Source: Actinomycetota bacterium (lineage in GTDB: Bacteria > Actinomycetota > CADDZG01 > WHSQ01). From it: DNA of 22,032 nt. The notes beneath the pieces are model-generated. The model did not search any database. It saw only the letters and a program-made list of their open reading frames with translations, and was not told where the DNA came from. Below are positions 14,510-21,403 of the stretch, piece by piece. Position 1 is the first letter of the stretch. Every line of letters begins with the position of its first letter. The stretch covers positions 7,312-29,343 of the forward strand of contig JADDQX010000010.1 of NCBI GenBank assembly GCA_016781115.1, read 5' to 3'. Both the position numbers and the translations under genes were made by a program.

Positions 14510-15775
14510 ATGCGTAAAAGCTTGCTTCTGCGTCTTATAGCGGCGCTGATGGCATTCGCATTGATCGGTGCAGCGTGCGGTGGTAGCGGCGACGAGACCA
14601 CCGAGACGACCGGCGCCGGTAGCGACACCAGCACCACCGACGACGTTTCCGACACCGGAACCGCGACCGAGCCTCAGCCGGTCGACGCTGAGGTTGCCTC
14701 TCTTCAGCAGACGCTCACGCACGGTATGACGGAGCACGAGTACCTCGCGGGTATCGCCGTTGCGATGGCGGTCATGAACCCGGACCAGCCGGAACTCTTC
14801 GAGGCCGCTGCCGCAGCTCTCGACGAGAACTCGGTCGACCTTTCGAAGGCGATCGGCTCGATCTACGGTGACCAGGCTGCCGCGCAGTTCCTGAAGCTGT
14901 GGCGCAAGCACATCGGTTTCTTCGTCCAGTACACGCAGGCCGGGGGCGAGGGTGCCGAGGCCCAGGCTGCAAAGAAGGGCCTCGACGAGTACCGCGCCGA
15001 CTTCGGTGCCTTCATCGAGGGTGCGACCGAGGGTGCACTTCCCAAGGCCGCCGTTCAGGATGCCTTGAAGCCGCACGTCGACAGCACCTTCACGGCGATC
15101 GACGCAGTGCTCGGCAAGAGCAAGGCGAACCCGTTCGAGGAGCTCTACACGGCAGCCGGCCACCTTCCCGGTATCGCCACTGCCCTTACCGGCGGGATCG
15201 CTCAGAGCCAGGGCATCGAAGGTGACCCGATGGCGCCTTCGGCCCAGCTGCAGCAGACGCTCACCGCTGGGTTCAACGGTCACGAATACCTTGCAGGAGC
15301 TGCTGTTGCGATGGCGGTCATGCACCCCGACCAGCCGGAGCTCTTCGAGGCTGCCGCTGCGGCGCTCGACAAGAACTCGGTCGATCTGTCGAAGGCAGTT
15401 GCTTCGGTTTACGGCGAGGCCGGTGGCGAGCAGTTCCTGAAGCTGTGGCGCAAGCACATCGGCTTCTTCGTTGCCTACACGCAGGCCGGCGGCGAGGGCC
15501 CCAAGGCTGCGGCCGCTAAGAAGGGCCTCGACGAGTACCGGTCCGACTTCGGTGCCTTCATCGAGGGTGCGACCGAGGGTGAGCTGCCCAAGGAAGCTGT
15601 GGAAGACGCTCTGAAGCCTCACGTCGAGAGCACGCTTACGGCGATCGATGGTGTCCTCGGCAAGGCGGAAGGCAACCCCTTCATCCTTCTGAAGAAGGCG
15701 GCGAGCCACCTTCCGGGTGTCGCAACCGCTCTGGCGACGGCGATCGTGAACCAGATGCCGGACAAGTTCATCTAA
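14510..15775 (+). CDS. Lipoprotein with two tandem copies of an uncharacterised helical domain
   Basis: A 421-residue exported protein. Residues 1-23 are a lipoprotein-type signal (ALIGAAC, lipid Cys23), and 24-60 an acidic Ser/Thr/Asp linker. Then come two near-copies of a ~165-residue unit (65-229 and 247-411), about three-quarters identical. Each unit reads as a helical bundle: HEYLAG.AVAMAVM, LFEAAAAALD.NSVDLSKA, FLKLWRKHIGFFV.YTQA, KKGLDEYR.DFGAFIEGAT and DALKPHV.ST. Conserved His residues (HEYLAG, KHIGFF, KPHV, HLPG) recur. I recall similar unnamed helical lipoproteins in actinobacteria, but no function. A strong ribosome site, a strong terminator and a shift to GGT, GCT and AAG codons suggest high expression. 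The start at 14510 is fixed by AAAGGAG; the frame is open 21 nt further upstream. Confidence 0.85.
   Translation: MRKSLLLRLIAALMAFALIGAACGGSGDETTETTGAGSDTSTTDDVSDTGTATEPQPVDAEVASLQQTLTHGMTEHEYLAGIAVAMAVMNPDQPELFEAAAAALDENSVDLSKAIGSIYGDQAAAQFLKLWRKHIGFFVQYTQAGGEGAEAQAAKKGLDEYRADFGAFIEGATEGALPKAAVQDALKPHVDSTFTAIDAVLGKSKANPFEELYTAAGHLPGIATALTGGIAQSQGIEGDPMAPSAQLQQTLTAGFNGHEYLAGAAVAMAVMHPDQPELFEAAAAALDKNSVDLSKAVASVYGEAGGEQFLKLWRKHIGFFVAYTQAGGEGPKAAAAKKGLDEYRSDFGAFIEGATEGELPKEAVEDALKPHVESTLTAIDGVLGKAEGNPFILLKKAASHLPGVATALATAIVNQMPDKFI
14702..15196 (+). repeat. First copy of the internal lipoprotein repeat
   Basis: It encodes residues 65-229 (LQQTLTHG to LTGG) and matches the copy 546 nt downstream at both protein and DNA level, with long identical stretches such as the LWRKHIGFF and EGATEG segments. 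Confidence 0.85.
15248..15742 (+). repeat. Second copy of the internal lipoprotein repeat
   Basis: It encodes residues 247-411 (LQQTLTAG to LATA). It aligns to the first copy without gaps; about 38 of 165 residues differ by eye. Most changes are conservative or fall in the loop after the third helix. Confidence 0.85.
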
Positions 15776-15780
15776 AGCTT

Positions 15781-15806
15781 CAGCGAGAAACCCCCCCCTC
15801 TCGCTG
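15781..15806 (+). other. Hairpin with C-rich loop just after the lipoprotein gene
   Basis: CAGCGAGA (15781-15788) pairs with TCTCGCTG (15799-15806) around a loop containing eight C. It stands directly before the main terminator and may protect the 3' end of the mRNA. Confidence 0.55.
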
Positions 15807-15807
15807 G

Positions 15808-15845
15808 AAAGAGCGCCCCGGGTCACCGGGGCGCTCTTTTCTTTT
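15808..15845 (+). terminator. Strong intrinsic terminator of the lipoprotein gene
   Basis: A 14-bp perfect stem, AAAGAGCGCCCCGG / CCGGGGCGCTCTTT (15808-15821 with 15826-15839), a GTCA loop, then TTTTCTTTTC. It has the classic form: GC-rich stem plus T tract. Confidence 0.93.
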
Positions 15846-15913
15846 CCCGGCGACCCGAGCACGGCTGCTGCGCTAGCGTGATGTGGTTGCAGCGGCACGA
15901 CGGGGAGCGAGCT

Positions 15914-16339
15914 GTGAAGGTGATCTTGGGCTCGGACGAGAAGACCGCGCTCACCGATGCGGTCGAAGCGGATCTGCGCGATCGGGGTCATGACGTGATC
16001 CCGGTGGGGCCACCCGCGGGGGAGCAGATCGGTTGGGCGGAAGTGGGGCACCGAGTCGGCCGTGCCGTTGCGTCCGGAGACGCGGACACAGGCGTTCTCT
16101 TCTGCTGGACCGGAACCGGTGCTTCGATCGCCGCGAACAAGGTCCCCGGAGCGCGCGCTGCGCTATGCGGTGATGCCGCGACCGCCGAAGGAGCTCGTCG
16201 CTGGAACGACGCGAACGTGTTGGTGATGAGCTTGCGTCTCGTCTCTCCGACGGTTGCCGGCGAGATGCTCGATGCCTGGTTCGCGGCGGAGCCGGACCCG
16301 AGCGAGGCTCACAACGTGGACGCGCTGGAGCAGCTCTAG
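15914..16339 (+). CDS. RpiB/LacA/LacB-family sugar-phosphate isomerase
   Basis: A 141-residue protein of the RpiB/LacAB family, cytoplasmic enzymes that interconvert aldose and ketose phosphates (ribose 5-phosphate to ribulose 5-phosphate in RpiB). Visible features are ILGSDEKT (4-11), VLFCWTGTGASIAANKVPG (61-79) with the catalytic Cys64, RAALC (81-85) and NDANVLVMSLRL. The usual N-terminal SDHAG, whose His helps ring opening in RpiB, is SDEKT here, and the C-terminal HxxR-type segment is weak. The substrate may therefore not be ribose 5-phosphate, and I give no symbol. The GTG at 15914 is chosen because GGGGAG lies 6 nt upstream; the frame is open to 15878. Its neighbours are NAD-salvage genes, possibly a separate unit. 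Confidence 0.82.
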   Translation: MKVILGSDEKTALTDAVEADLRDRGHDVIPVGPPAGEQIGWAEVGHRVGRAVASGDADTGVLFCWTGTGASIAANKVPGARAALCGDAATAEGARRWNDANVLVMSLRLVSPTVAGEMLDAWFAAEPDPSEAHNVDALEQL

Positions 16340-16389
16340 AGCTCCGTCGCAGGCGTCGTCCAGGCTCGCTTGACCTCTCTCCGCGTCTC

Positions 16390-16395
16390 TATGAT
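16390..16395 (+). promoter_or_regulatory. -10 element of leaderless pncA
   Basis: TATGAT, one base from the -10 consensus, lies 6 nt before the ATG at 16402, and no Shine-Dalgarno is present. TTGACC (16370-16375) upstream is -35-like, but the 14-nt spacing is short. Confidence 0.55.
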
Positions 16396-16401
16396 GCGCA
16401 G

Positions 16402-16986
16402 ATGCAGCCTTACGACGACAAAACCGCGCTCGTTGTGGTCGATGTCCAGAACGACTTCACCGACCCTCGAGGGAGCCTCTACGTCCACGGAGGCGAGGAA
16501 GTCGTTCCTTTGATCAACCAAGAGATCGCCGCGGCCCGCAGCGGCGGCTCTCTCGTCGTCTACACCCAGGACTGGCACCCCGAGTCGACGCCCCACTTCC
16601 AGAAGGACGGCGGGATCTGGCCCGTGCACTGTGTTCGAGGAACCTGGGGGGCCGAGCTCTATCCCGACCTAGACGTCGCAGGCGAGATCGTGCAGAAGGG
16701 TACGGACGGCCAGGATGGCTACTCCGGATTCACTGTGCGCGACCCGCGTAGCGGGGATACGCAGGGAACGGAACTGGAGCCCATGCTGAGGGAGCACGGG
16801 ACGGAGCGCACCGTCGTCGTAGGGCTTGCAACCGACTACTGCGTGAAAGAGACGGCCATCGATGCGGTTGCCAAGGGATTCAGCACCACGGTTCTGCTGG
16901 ATGCGACGCGACCGGTGGACCTCGAGCCGGGGGACGGTGACCGCGCTGTCGCGGCCATGCGCGCGGCGGGGGCCGAGATCGTTTGA
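16402..16986 (+). CDS. pncA: Nicotinamidase
   Basis: A 194-residue isochorismatase-like hydrolase that converts nicotinamide to nicotinic acid and ammonia, the first step of the Preiss-Handler NAD salvage route, in the cytoplasm. The catalytic triad is visible: Asp14 (VVDVQNDF), Lys99 (VQKGTD) and Cys147 (ATDYCVKE). The metal-site residues Asp57 and His59 (QDWHP) and His76 (WPVHC) are also present. The length matches bacterial PncA. The ATG at 16402 has no ribosome site but a good -10 directly upstream, so it is probably a leaderless transcript. pncB, the next enzyme in the pathway, starts 28 nt after its stop. In mycobacteria this enzyme activates pyrazinamide. Confidence 0.95.
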   Translation: MQPYDDKTALVVVDVQNDFTDPRGSLYVHGGEEVVPLINQEIAAARSGGSLVVYTQDWHPESTPHFQKDGGIWPVHCVRGTWGAELYPDLDVAGEIVQKGTDGQDGYSGFTVRDPRSGDTQGTELEPMLREHGTERTVVVGLATDYCVKETAIDAVAKGFSTTVLLDATRPVDLEPGDGDRAVAAMRAAGAEIV

Positions 16987-17014
16987 AGCTGCTCCTGCAG
17001 ATCGGCTGAACGAG

Positions 17015-18376
17015 GTGCCCTGGGTATCTGCGGCGAATTCGTCGCTTCTAACCGACCTGTACGAGTTGACGATGGCCGCGAGCTATCACTCGCGCGGCAT
17101 GAACGGCGAGGCGACATTCGACCTGTTCGTAAGGGAGCTTCCCCCTCACCGCAACTTCCTGGTGACATGCGGCATCGAAGAAGCGCTGGAGTACCTCGAG
17201 GGGCTCCACTTCGACGAAGGCTCACTCCACTATCTCGACTCGCTCGGGCTCTTCGAGGACCGCTTCCTTGACCATCTCTCGAAGCTGAGGTTCTCGGGAG
17301 AGGTCTGGGCGATGAGCGAAGGCGAGATCGCGTTCGCTCGCGAACCGCTGTTGCGCGTGACGGCGCCTCTGATCGAGGCCCAGCTCGTCGAGACCTTCCT
17401 GTTGAACTGCGTGACGTTCCAGACGATGGTCGCCTCGAAGGCAGCGCGTGTGGCGATCGCGGCGCGCGACCGCAAGTTCCTCGACTTCTCGCTGAGGCGC
17501 GACCACGGAGCCGATGCAGGGCTCAAGGCGGCGCGGGCGTCATTCATCGCCGGAGCAACGGCGACATCGAACGTGCTCGCGGGCCGGCTGTTCGGCATCC
17601 CCGTGAGCGGAACGATGGCGCACTCCTACGTCATGGCCTTCGGCAGCGAGCTCGAGGCGTTCCGCGCCTTCGCGCGGGATTTCCCCCACCAGACGATCCT
17701 TCTGATCGACACGTTCGATGTGGCGCAAGGTGCGCGCCGCGCCGTGGAGGTGTCCAAAGAGCTTCAGCCGTCGGGGTTCACCTTGAAGGGCGTTCGGATC
17801 GACTCGGGTGATCTCGCCGCTCTGTCGCGTGAGGTGCGAGAGATCCTGGACGCGGCCGGCATGCCGGAGACCGAGATCGTGCTGTCCGGCGACCTCGATG
17901 AGTACCGGGTGAAAGAGATGCTGGACGCGGGGGTGCCTGTGGACGCGTTCGGGGTCGGGACGCAGATGGGAACCAGCGCCGACTCCCCGTACCTCGGCGG
18001 GGTCTACAAGCTCGTGGCGGAGGGCGGTGCGCCCAAGGTGAAGCTGTCCGCCGGAAAGGTCACCCTGCCCGGGATCAAGCAGGTCTATCGCATCTCCGAC
18101 GACGGACGCTTCCTCAGGGACGTCATCACGCTCGAAGGCGAGGGCGTCGAAGGGGCGACTGCGTTGCTGCACCTGGTGATGGAGAACGGACTCAGGCTCG
18201 GCCCCCCCGAAGACCTGCGGGCGACGAAGGACCGCTGCACCGCCGGCCTGAACCGGTTGCCGGACCCCCTGCGCGACCTCAACCGGCGCGAGGCGCCGTA
18301 CCCCGTCTTGTTGTCCGAGTCGTTGGAGGCACTGGCGCGCCGAGCCGGGGAGAGGCTGACCGCTCCCCGTAGGTGA
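17015..18376 (+). CDS. pncB: Nicotinate phosphoribosyltransferase
   Basis: A 453-residue enzyme that joins nicotinic acid and PRPP to nicotinic acid mononucleotide with ATP hydrolysis. It takes the product of the PncA enzyme encoded just upstream. Features are LLTDLYELTMA at the N-terminus (11-21), LDFSLRRDHG, GTMAHSYVMAF (about 197-207, with the His that is phosphorylated in this family), TLKGVRIDSGDL and GVGTQMGTS. The length fits the long bacterial NAPRTase class. The frame is open back into pncA; I chose the GTG at 17015 because it lies after the pncA stop and just before the conserved N-terminus. An exact start is uncertain because no strong ribosome site is visible. The gene ends 8 nt from the convergent anti-sigma gene. 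Confidence 0.94.
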   Translation: MPWVSAANSSLLTDLYELTMAASYHSRGMNGEATFDLFVRELPPHRNFLVTCGIEEALEYLEGLHFDEGSLHYLDSLGLFEDRFLDHLSKLRFSGEVWAMSEGEIAFAREPLLRVTAPLIEAQLVETFLLNCVTFQTMVASKAARVAIAARDRKFLDFSLRRDHGADAGLKAARASFIAGATATSNVLAGRLFGIPVSGTMAHSYVMAFGSELEAFRAFARDFPHQTILLIDTFDVAQGARRAVEVSKELQPSGFTLKGVRIDSGDLAALSREVREILDAAGMPETEIVLSGDLDEYRVKEMLDAGVPVDAFGVGTQMGTSADSPYLGGVYKLVAEGGAPKVKLSAGKVTLPGIKQVYRISDDGRFLRDVITLEGEGVEGATALLHLVMENGLRLGPPEDLRATKDRCTAGLNRLPDPLRDLNRREAPYPVLLSESLEALARRAGERLTAPRR

Positions 18377-18384
18377 GGGACCGT

Positions 18385-19239
18385 CTACTCATCGTAGGTA
18401 CCGTGGTACATCGAATCCGGATCCAGGCTCGCACGTGCCATCAGCTGGTCCGACATGGATGGGTCGCCATCGTTCGGCTCCAGCGTTATCAGAACGTCTG
18501 GAAAGTCTCCGGGGTCGACACCCATCGAGAAGCTCAACCTCAGTGGATCGCGTCGGATGATCCGGAAGCTTCCGATCGCGACCTCGCCACGCGGCCCCTT
18601 CATCCACAGCTCGTACCGGTGGTCGGGGGGCGTCGGCTCGAGGCGGTGGAGCGTGACCGAGACCCTGTAGTTGTCGTGGCTGAAGTGAACGAGCTCCGCG
18701 GTCGCGGACGCTTCCGCGCCCGCGAGCTCGACCGCCTGCATCTCGTGTCCCAATGGCCCGAATTCGGAGATAGCGCGCTGTTGCACCGTCCGCGCCTGGT
18801 CGAGCTCCTTGCTGATCGTCTGCACCTGCGCCTGCGACCCGAACGCCATGCCTATACCGAGGATCGCGGCGGCCGCCGCGATCCACGTCGAGACGGACCG
18901 CCGCGGCAGCCTTGTGACGATCCGCGGCCCTGCGTCCAGAGCGCGGGAGATCGCCCGCTCCTTCAGGTCGGGCGGTGGTGCGGTCGTCCAGGATCTAGAG
19001 AGCAGCGCCGCGAGCTCGGCACCCTCGACGGCCGCCAGCGCCGCCATCTTCAGATCCGCTGACGGTCTCTCCTCCAGATGGGCTTCTCCGACGAGGTCGA
19101 GTACTTCCTGGAATCCGTCCTTCTCACCGGTGCAGTCGCGGCAGGCCGCGAGGTGTCTCTGTAGCTCACGCGTCTGCGCCTCGTTCAGCTCGCGCCGTAG
19201 GAACGCCACCAGGTCAAGTCGCGCTTCTTCACATCTCAT
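18385..19239 (-). CDS. Anti-sigma factor, zinc-binding N-terminus and RskA-like sensor domain
   Basis: A 284-residue membrane protein. Residues 1-40 are a ZAS-type anti-sigma domain with His29-x3-Cys33-x2-Cys36 (RHLAACRDC). Residues 60-105 are a linker with two similar helical pieces (ADLKMAALAAV and DLKERAISRAL). Residues 116-134 form one transmembrane helix. Residues 165-284 are an extracytoplasmic domain resembling anti-sigma-K RskA (YELWMKGPRGEVAIGSF...VLITLEP). It should hold the sigma factor encoded upstream inactive until a signal, often regulated proteolysis in this family, releases it. The ATG at 19239 overlaps the sigma stop by 4 nt (ATGA) with GAGGAG about 9 nt before it, so the two proteins are translationally coupled. 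The frame is open upstream only within the sigma gene. Confidence 0.9.
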   Translation of the reverse strand: MRCEEARLDLVAFLRRELNEAQTRELQRHLAACRDCTGEKDGFQEVLDLVGEAHLEERPSADLKMAALAAVEGAELAALLSRSWTTAPPPDLKERAISRALDAGPRIVTRLPRRSVSTWIAAAAAILGIGMAFGSQAQVQTISKELDQARTVQQRAISEFGPLGHEMQAVELAGAEASATAELVHFSHDNYRVSVTLHRLEPTPPDHRYELWMKGPRGEVAIGSFRIIRRDPLRLSFSMGVDPGDFPDVLITLEPNDGDPSMSDQLMARASLDPDSMYHGTYDE

Positions 19240-19802
19240 ACGCTCGGCTCCTCCACGACGCCCGCTTCTAACAACCGAGCGCGGAGCTTCTTCAGCCCGA
19301 GGTACATGCGCGTCTTCACCGTGCCCAGCGGGACGTCCAGCGACTTGGCGATCTCCGCGTGGGTGCACTGGTTGACGAAGGCGAGCTCTACCACCTGCTG
19401 CTGCTCCAGGGGAAGTGTGCCGATAGCCTGCCCGACCTCCCAGCCTTGCCATGCAGTCTCTTCATCCCACCGATCCCGGTTCGGTGGCTGCACCTCTTCT
19501 ACGGGGACGGGCCGTCGTTGCTTCGCTCTGGCGAGATCCGTAGCGGCATTCCGGGCTACGCCGAAGATCCACGACCCGGCCTGCCCCCGCTTCGGGTCGA
19601 AGGTCGCGGCTCCCTTCCACACCCGGACGATCACCTCTTGAACCAGCTCCTCGGCCAACCCACGCTCTCCCAACCAACGGATCCCGAGCGAGAACAACGG
19701 CCTCTCGAAGAGGTCGTACAGATCGCTGAGGGCGGCCTCGTCACCCGCGGCAACAGCCAGCAGCAGCTCGCGCTGCCGCTCCCGCAGGTCTGCGTCGACG
19801 AT
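19236..19802 (-). CDS. ECF-type RNA polymerase sigma factor
   Basis: About 188 residues. The order is region 2 (LYDLFERPLFSLGIRWL, then AEELVQEVIVRVWKGAATFDP and SWIFGVARNAATDLAR), a short linker, and region 4 with its helix-turn-helix (TLPLEQQQVVELAFV, then THAEIAKSLDVPLGTVKTRMYLG). It matches the ECF group that pairs with RskA-like anti-sigma factors. The anti-sigma gene follows with a 4-nt overlap. The start is a problem: the family usually begins just before DADLRERQ, and AAGGGAG stands 6 nt before that point, yet the codon there is ATC. The first canonical in-frame start upstream is a TTG at 19946, but that added stretch has poor coding character. I place the start provisionally at the ATC. 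Confidence 0.85.
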   Translation of the reverse strand: MVDADLRERQRELLLAVAAGDEAALSDLYDLFERPLFSLGIRWLGERGLAEELVQEVIVRVWKGAATFDPKRGQAGSWIFGVARNAATDLARAKQRRPVPVEEVQPPNRDRWDEETAWQGWEVGQAIGTLPLEQQQVVELAFVNQCTHAEIAKSLDVPLGTVKTRMYLGLKKLRARLLEAGVVEEPSV

Positions 19803-19937
19803 CGCCGTCTCCCTTCGTAGGCCGGTGGCTCTCCCGTCACTACGGGCGTCCCCGCTCGAGCGGTTCCCGGGAGCCGCAAGGCCACGCCAGATTCGACCAT
19901 AGGCCGAGAGATATTCAGATGCTGGGCAGCTACCCGG
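19803..19937. other. Region between the sigma factor and the SAM riboswitch promoter
   Basis: This stretch has lower third-position GC than the flanking genes and no clear gene. It must hold the sigma-factor promoter on the minus strand, but I find no convincing one. A minus-strand ATG at 19900 opens a frame that is out of phase with the sigma gene and overlaps it. That frame could be a leader peptide or nothing. Confidence 0.3.
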
Positions 19938-19966
19938 TTGACGCAACTCGTCGCCTGCAGTAAGAA
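19938..19966 (+). promoter_or_regulatory. Promoter of the SAM-riboswitch operon
   Basis: TTGACG (19938-19943) and TAAGAA (19961-19966) are separated by exactly 17 nt. The predicted transcription start, around 19973, falls at the 5' edge of the riboswitch P1 stem, which supports both calls. Confidence 0.65.
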
Positions 19967-19970
19967 ACCC

Positions 19971-20085
19971 CCACTCATCAAGAGGGGTGGAGGGAACAGC
20001 CCGTTGAAGCCCCGGCAACCGCCTTGCGGCAGCGCGAGGAAAGGTGCCAAATCTGGCCCGGTAGGTGCGGGGGAAAGATGAGTGG
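19971..20085 (+). ncRNA. SAM-I (S-box) riboswitch aptamer
   Basis: This segment carries the conserved SAM-I core in order: ATCAAGAGGGGTGGAGGGA, then GTTGAAGCCCCGGCAACC, then AAAGGTGCCAAATC, then GGGGGAAAGATGAG. A 9-bp P1 stem closes it (CCACTCATC 19971-19979 with GATGAGTGG 20077-20085). In this family S-adenosylmethionine binding stabilises P1 and switches methionine/SAM genes off. Here it leads the threonine-synthase-like gene and the sulfur-carrier gene. No terminator follows the aptamer, so control is probably at translation. An ATG at 20079 lies inside the P1 3' strand and is not a likely start. Confidence 0.95.
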
Positions 20086-20094
20086 CGTCACGAG

Positions 20095-20127
20095 CGTCTC
20101 CTCGGCACACATCAGTTTGAGGAGGCG
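20095..20127 (+). promoter_or_regulatory. Anti-SD/SD hairpin, proposed riboswitch expression platform
   Basis: CGTCTCCTC (20095-20103) can pair over 9 bp, with one G-U, with GAGGAGGCG (20119-20127), which contains the ribosome site of the GTG at 20132. CACACATC (20106-20113), in the loop of that hairpin, can instead pair with the P1 3' strand GATGAGTG (20077-20084) at 7 of 8 positions. The two structures exclude each other, as expected for a SAM-off translational switch. This is a paper fold, not computed. Confidence 0.6.
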
Positions 20128-20131
20128 AGGA

Positions 20132-21403
20132 GTGACCGACCCGAACGCAAGCGTTCTGCTTGCGGACCCCCGATCTGCCGTCAGCGGGCTGCGCTGCCGT
20201 GAGTGCGGGCAGTCTTACGAGATCACGGCGCAACACGCGTGCGAGTTCTGCTTCGGACCTCTGGAGGTCGTCTACGACCTGGAGCGTGTCCGTGAGACCT
20301 GTTCGAGAGCCGCGATCGAAGCGGGACCTCCGTCTATGTGGCGCTACGCGCCTCTGCTCCCGGTGCTCAGCGCTGAGCGGGTGGACATCGGCGCCGGCTG
20401 GACCCGCCTTCGCCAAGCCCCGCGGCTTGCGGCGGAACTCGGTCTGCACAAGCTGTGGATCAAGAGCGATGCCGGCAACCCCACTAACTCCTTCAAAGAC
20501 CGTGTCGTCTCCGTAGCGTTGAGCGCCGCCCGCTCCTTCGGCTACGAGGTAGCGGCATGTGCATCCACGGGCAACCTGGCGAATGCGGTCGCCGCTCATG
20601 CGGCCGCGGCCGGCATGGAGAGCGTCGTCTTCATCCCGGCCGATCTCGAGCCGGCCAAGATCGCCGCAACGTCGGTGTACGGCGGCACCGTCGTTGGGAT
20701 CGACGGCTCCTACGACGACGTGAACAGGCTCTGCGCGCAGCTCGCGGGGGAGCGGCCGTGGGCGTTCGTGAACATGAACCTGCGTCCGTTCTACGCGGAG
20801 GGCTCCAAGACGCTGGCTTTCGAGGTGGCGGAGCAGTTGGGATGGCGAAGGCCCGACGCCGTCGTGGTCCCGGTCGCTTCGGGATCGCTGTTGACGAAGG
20901 TGGCGAAGGGCTTCCGGGAGCTCGACGCCGTCGGTCTCGTACCGGCTTCAGAATCCGTCGCGGTACATGGGGCTCAGGCCGAAGGGTGCTCTCCCGTGGC
21001 CGCGGCGTTCGCGTCCGGCGCCCGTGACGTCCAGACGGTCCGCGCCCACACGATCGCGAAGTCACTGGCGATCGGTACTCCCGCCGATGGGCATTACGCG
21101 CTAGAGGAGGTGCGTTCCAGCGGTGGCGCGATCGCCGGCGTCCCCGAGGGCGACATCGAGGCAGGTATCCGCCTGCTGGCTCGGACGGAGGGCATCTTCA
21201 CGGAGACCGCGGGAGGCGTCACCGTCTCCGCGCTCGAGCAGCTCGTCAGACAGGGGGCTATCGCGCCCGACGAGGAGACCGTCGTCCTGATCACCGGTAT
21301 CGGACTGAAGACGCTGGATGCGCTCGGGCCGGTATCGCCCAGCACGACCGTTCGTCCGTCACTCGACGCGGTCGAGCGGGCCCTAGAGGAGGTTCTTCGT
21401 TGA
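20132..21403 (+). CDS. Threonine-synthase-like PLP enzyme, probable O-phosphohomoserine-dependent homocysteine synthase
   Basis: A 423-residue fold-type II PLP enzyme of the threonine synthase family. An N-terminal zinc ribbon is visible (Cys22, Cys25, Cys37, Cys40: CRECG...CEFC). The PLP lysine is Lys122 in PTNSFKDR. ACASTGNLANAVAA is the phosphate/cofactor loop, and ITGIGLKTLD lies near the C-terminus. Threonine synthases act on O-phosphohomoserine. The SAM-I riboswitch in front, and the CysO-like sulfur carrier fused by a 4-nt overlap behind, suggest that this one uses the same substrate to make homocysteine for methionine. Homology alone would also allow plain threonine synthesis. The GTG at 20132 is chosen because GAGGAGG ends 6 nt upstream; the frame is open to 20024, but that part is riboswitch. 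Confidence 0.9.
   Translation: MTDPNASVLLADPRSAVSGLRCRECGQSYEITAQHACEFCFGPLEVVYDLERVRETCSRAAIEAGPPSMWRYAPLLPVLSAERVDIGAGWTRLRQAPRLAAELGLHKLWIKSDAGNPTNSFKDRVVSVALSAARSFGYEVAACASTGNLANAVAAHAAAAGMESVVFIPADLEPAKIAATSVYGGTVVGIDGSYDDVNRLCAQLAGERPWAFVNMNLRPFYAEGSKTLAFEVAEQLGWRRPDAVVVPVASGSLLTKVAKGFRELDAVGLVPASESVAVHGAQAEGCSPVAAAFASGARDVQTVRAHTIAKSLAIGTPADGHYALEEVRSSGGAIAGVPEGDIEAGIRLLARTEGIFTETAGGVTVSALEQLVRQGAIAPDEETVVLITGIGLKTLDALGPVSPSTTVRPSLDAVERALEEVLR

Noticed and set aside
13907..16051. 714-codon open frame on the minus strand
   Set aside because: It is antisense to the cupredoxin and tandem-domain lipoprotein genes. Its apparent internal repeats only mirror the real repeat on the plus strand.
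20024..20131. N-terminal extension of the threonine-synthase-like gene, including an ATG at 20079
   Set aside because: This sequence is the SAM-I aptamer and its platform. The GTG at 20132 has a perfect ribosome site and starts where homologues do.
19631..20599. 322-codon minus-strand open frame across the riboswitch
   Set aside because: It is antisense to the aptamer and the threonine-synthase-like gene and has no recognisable domain.
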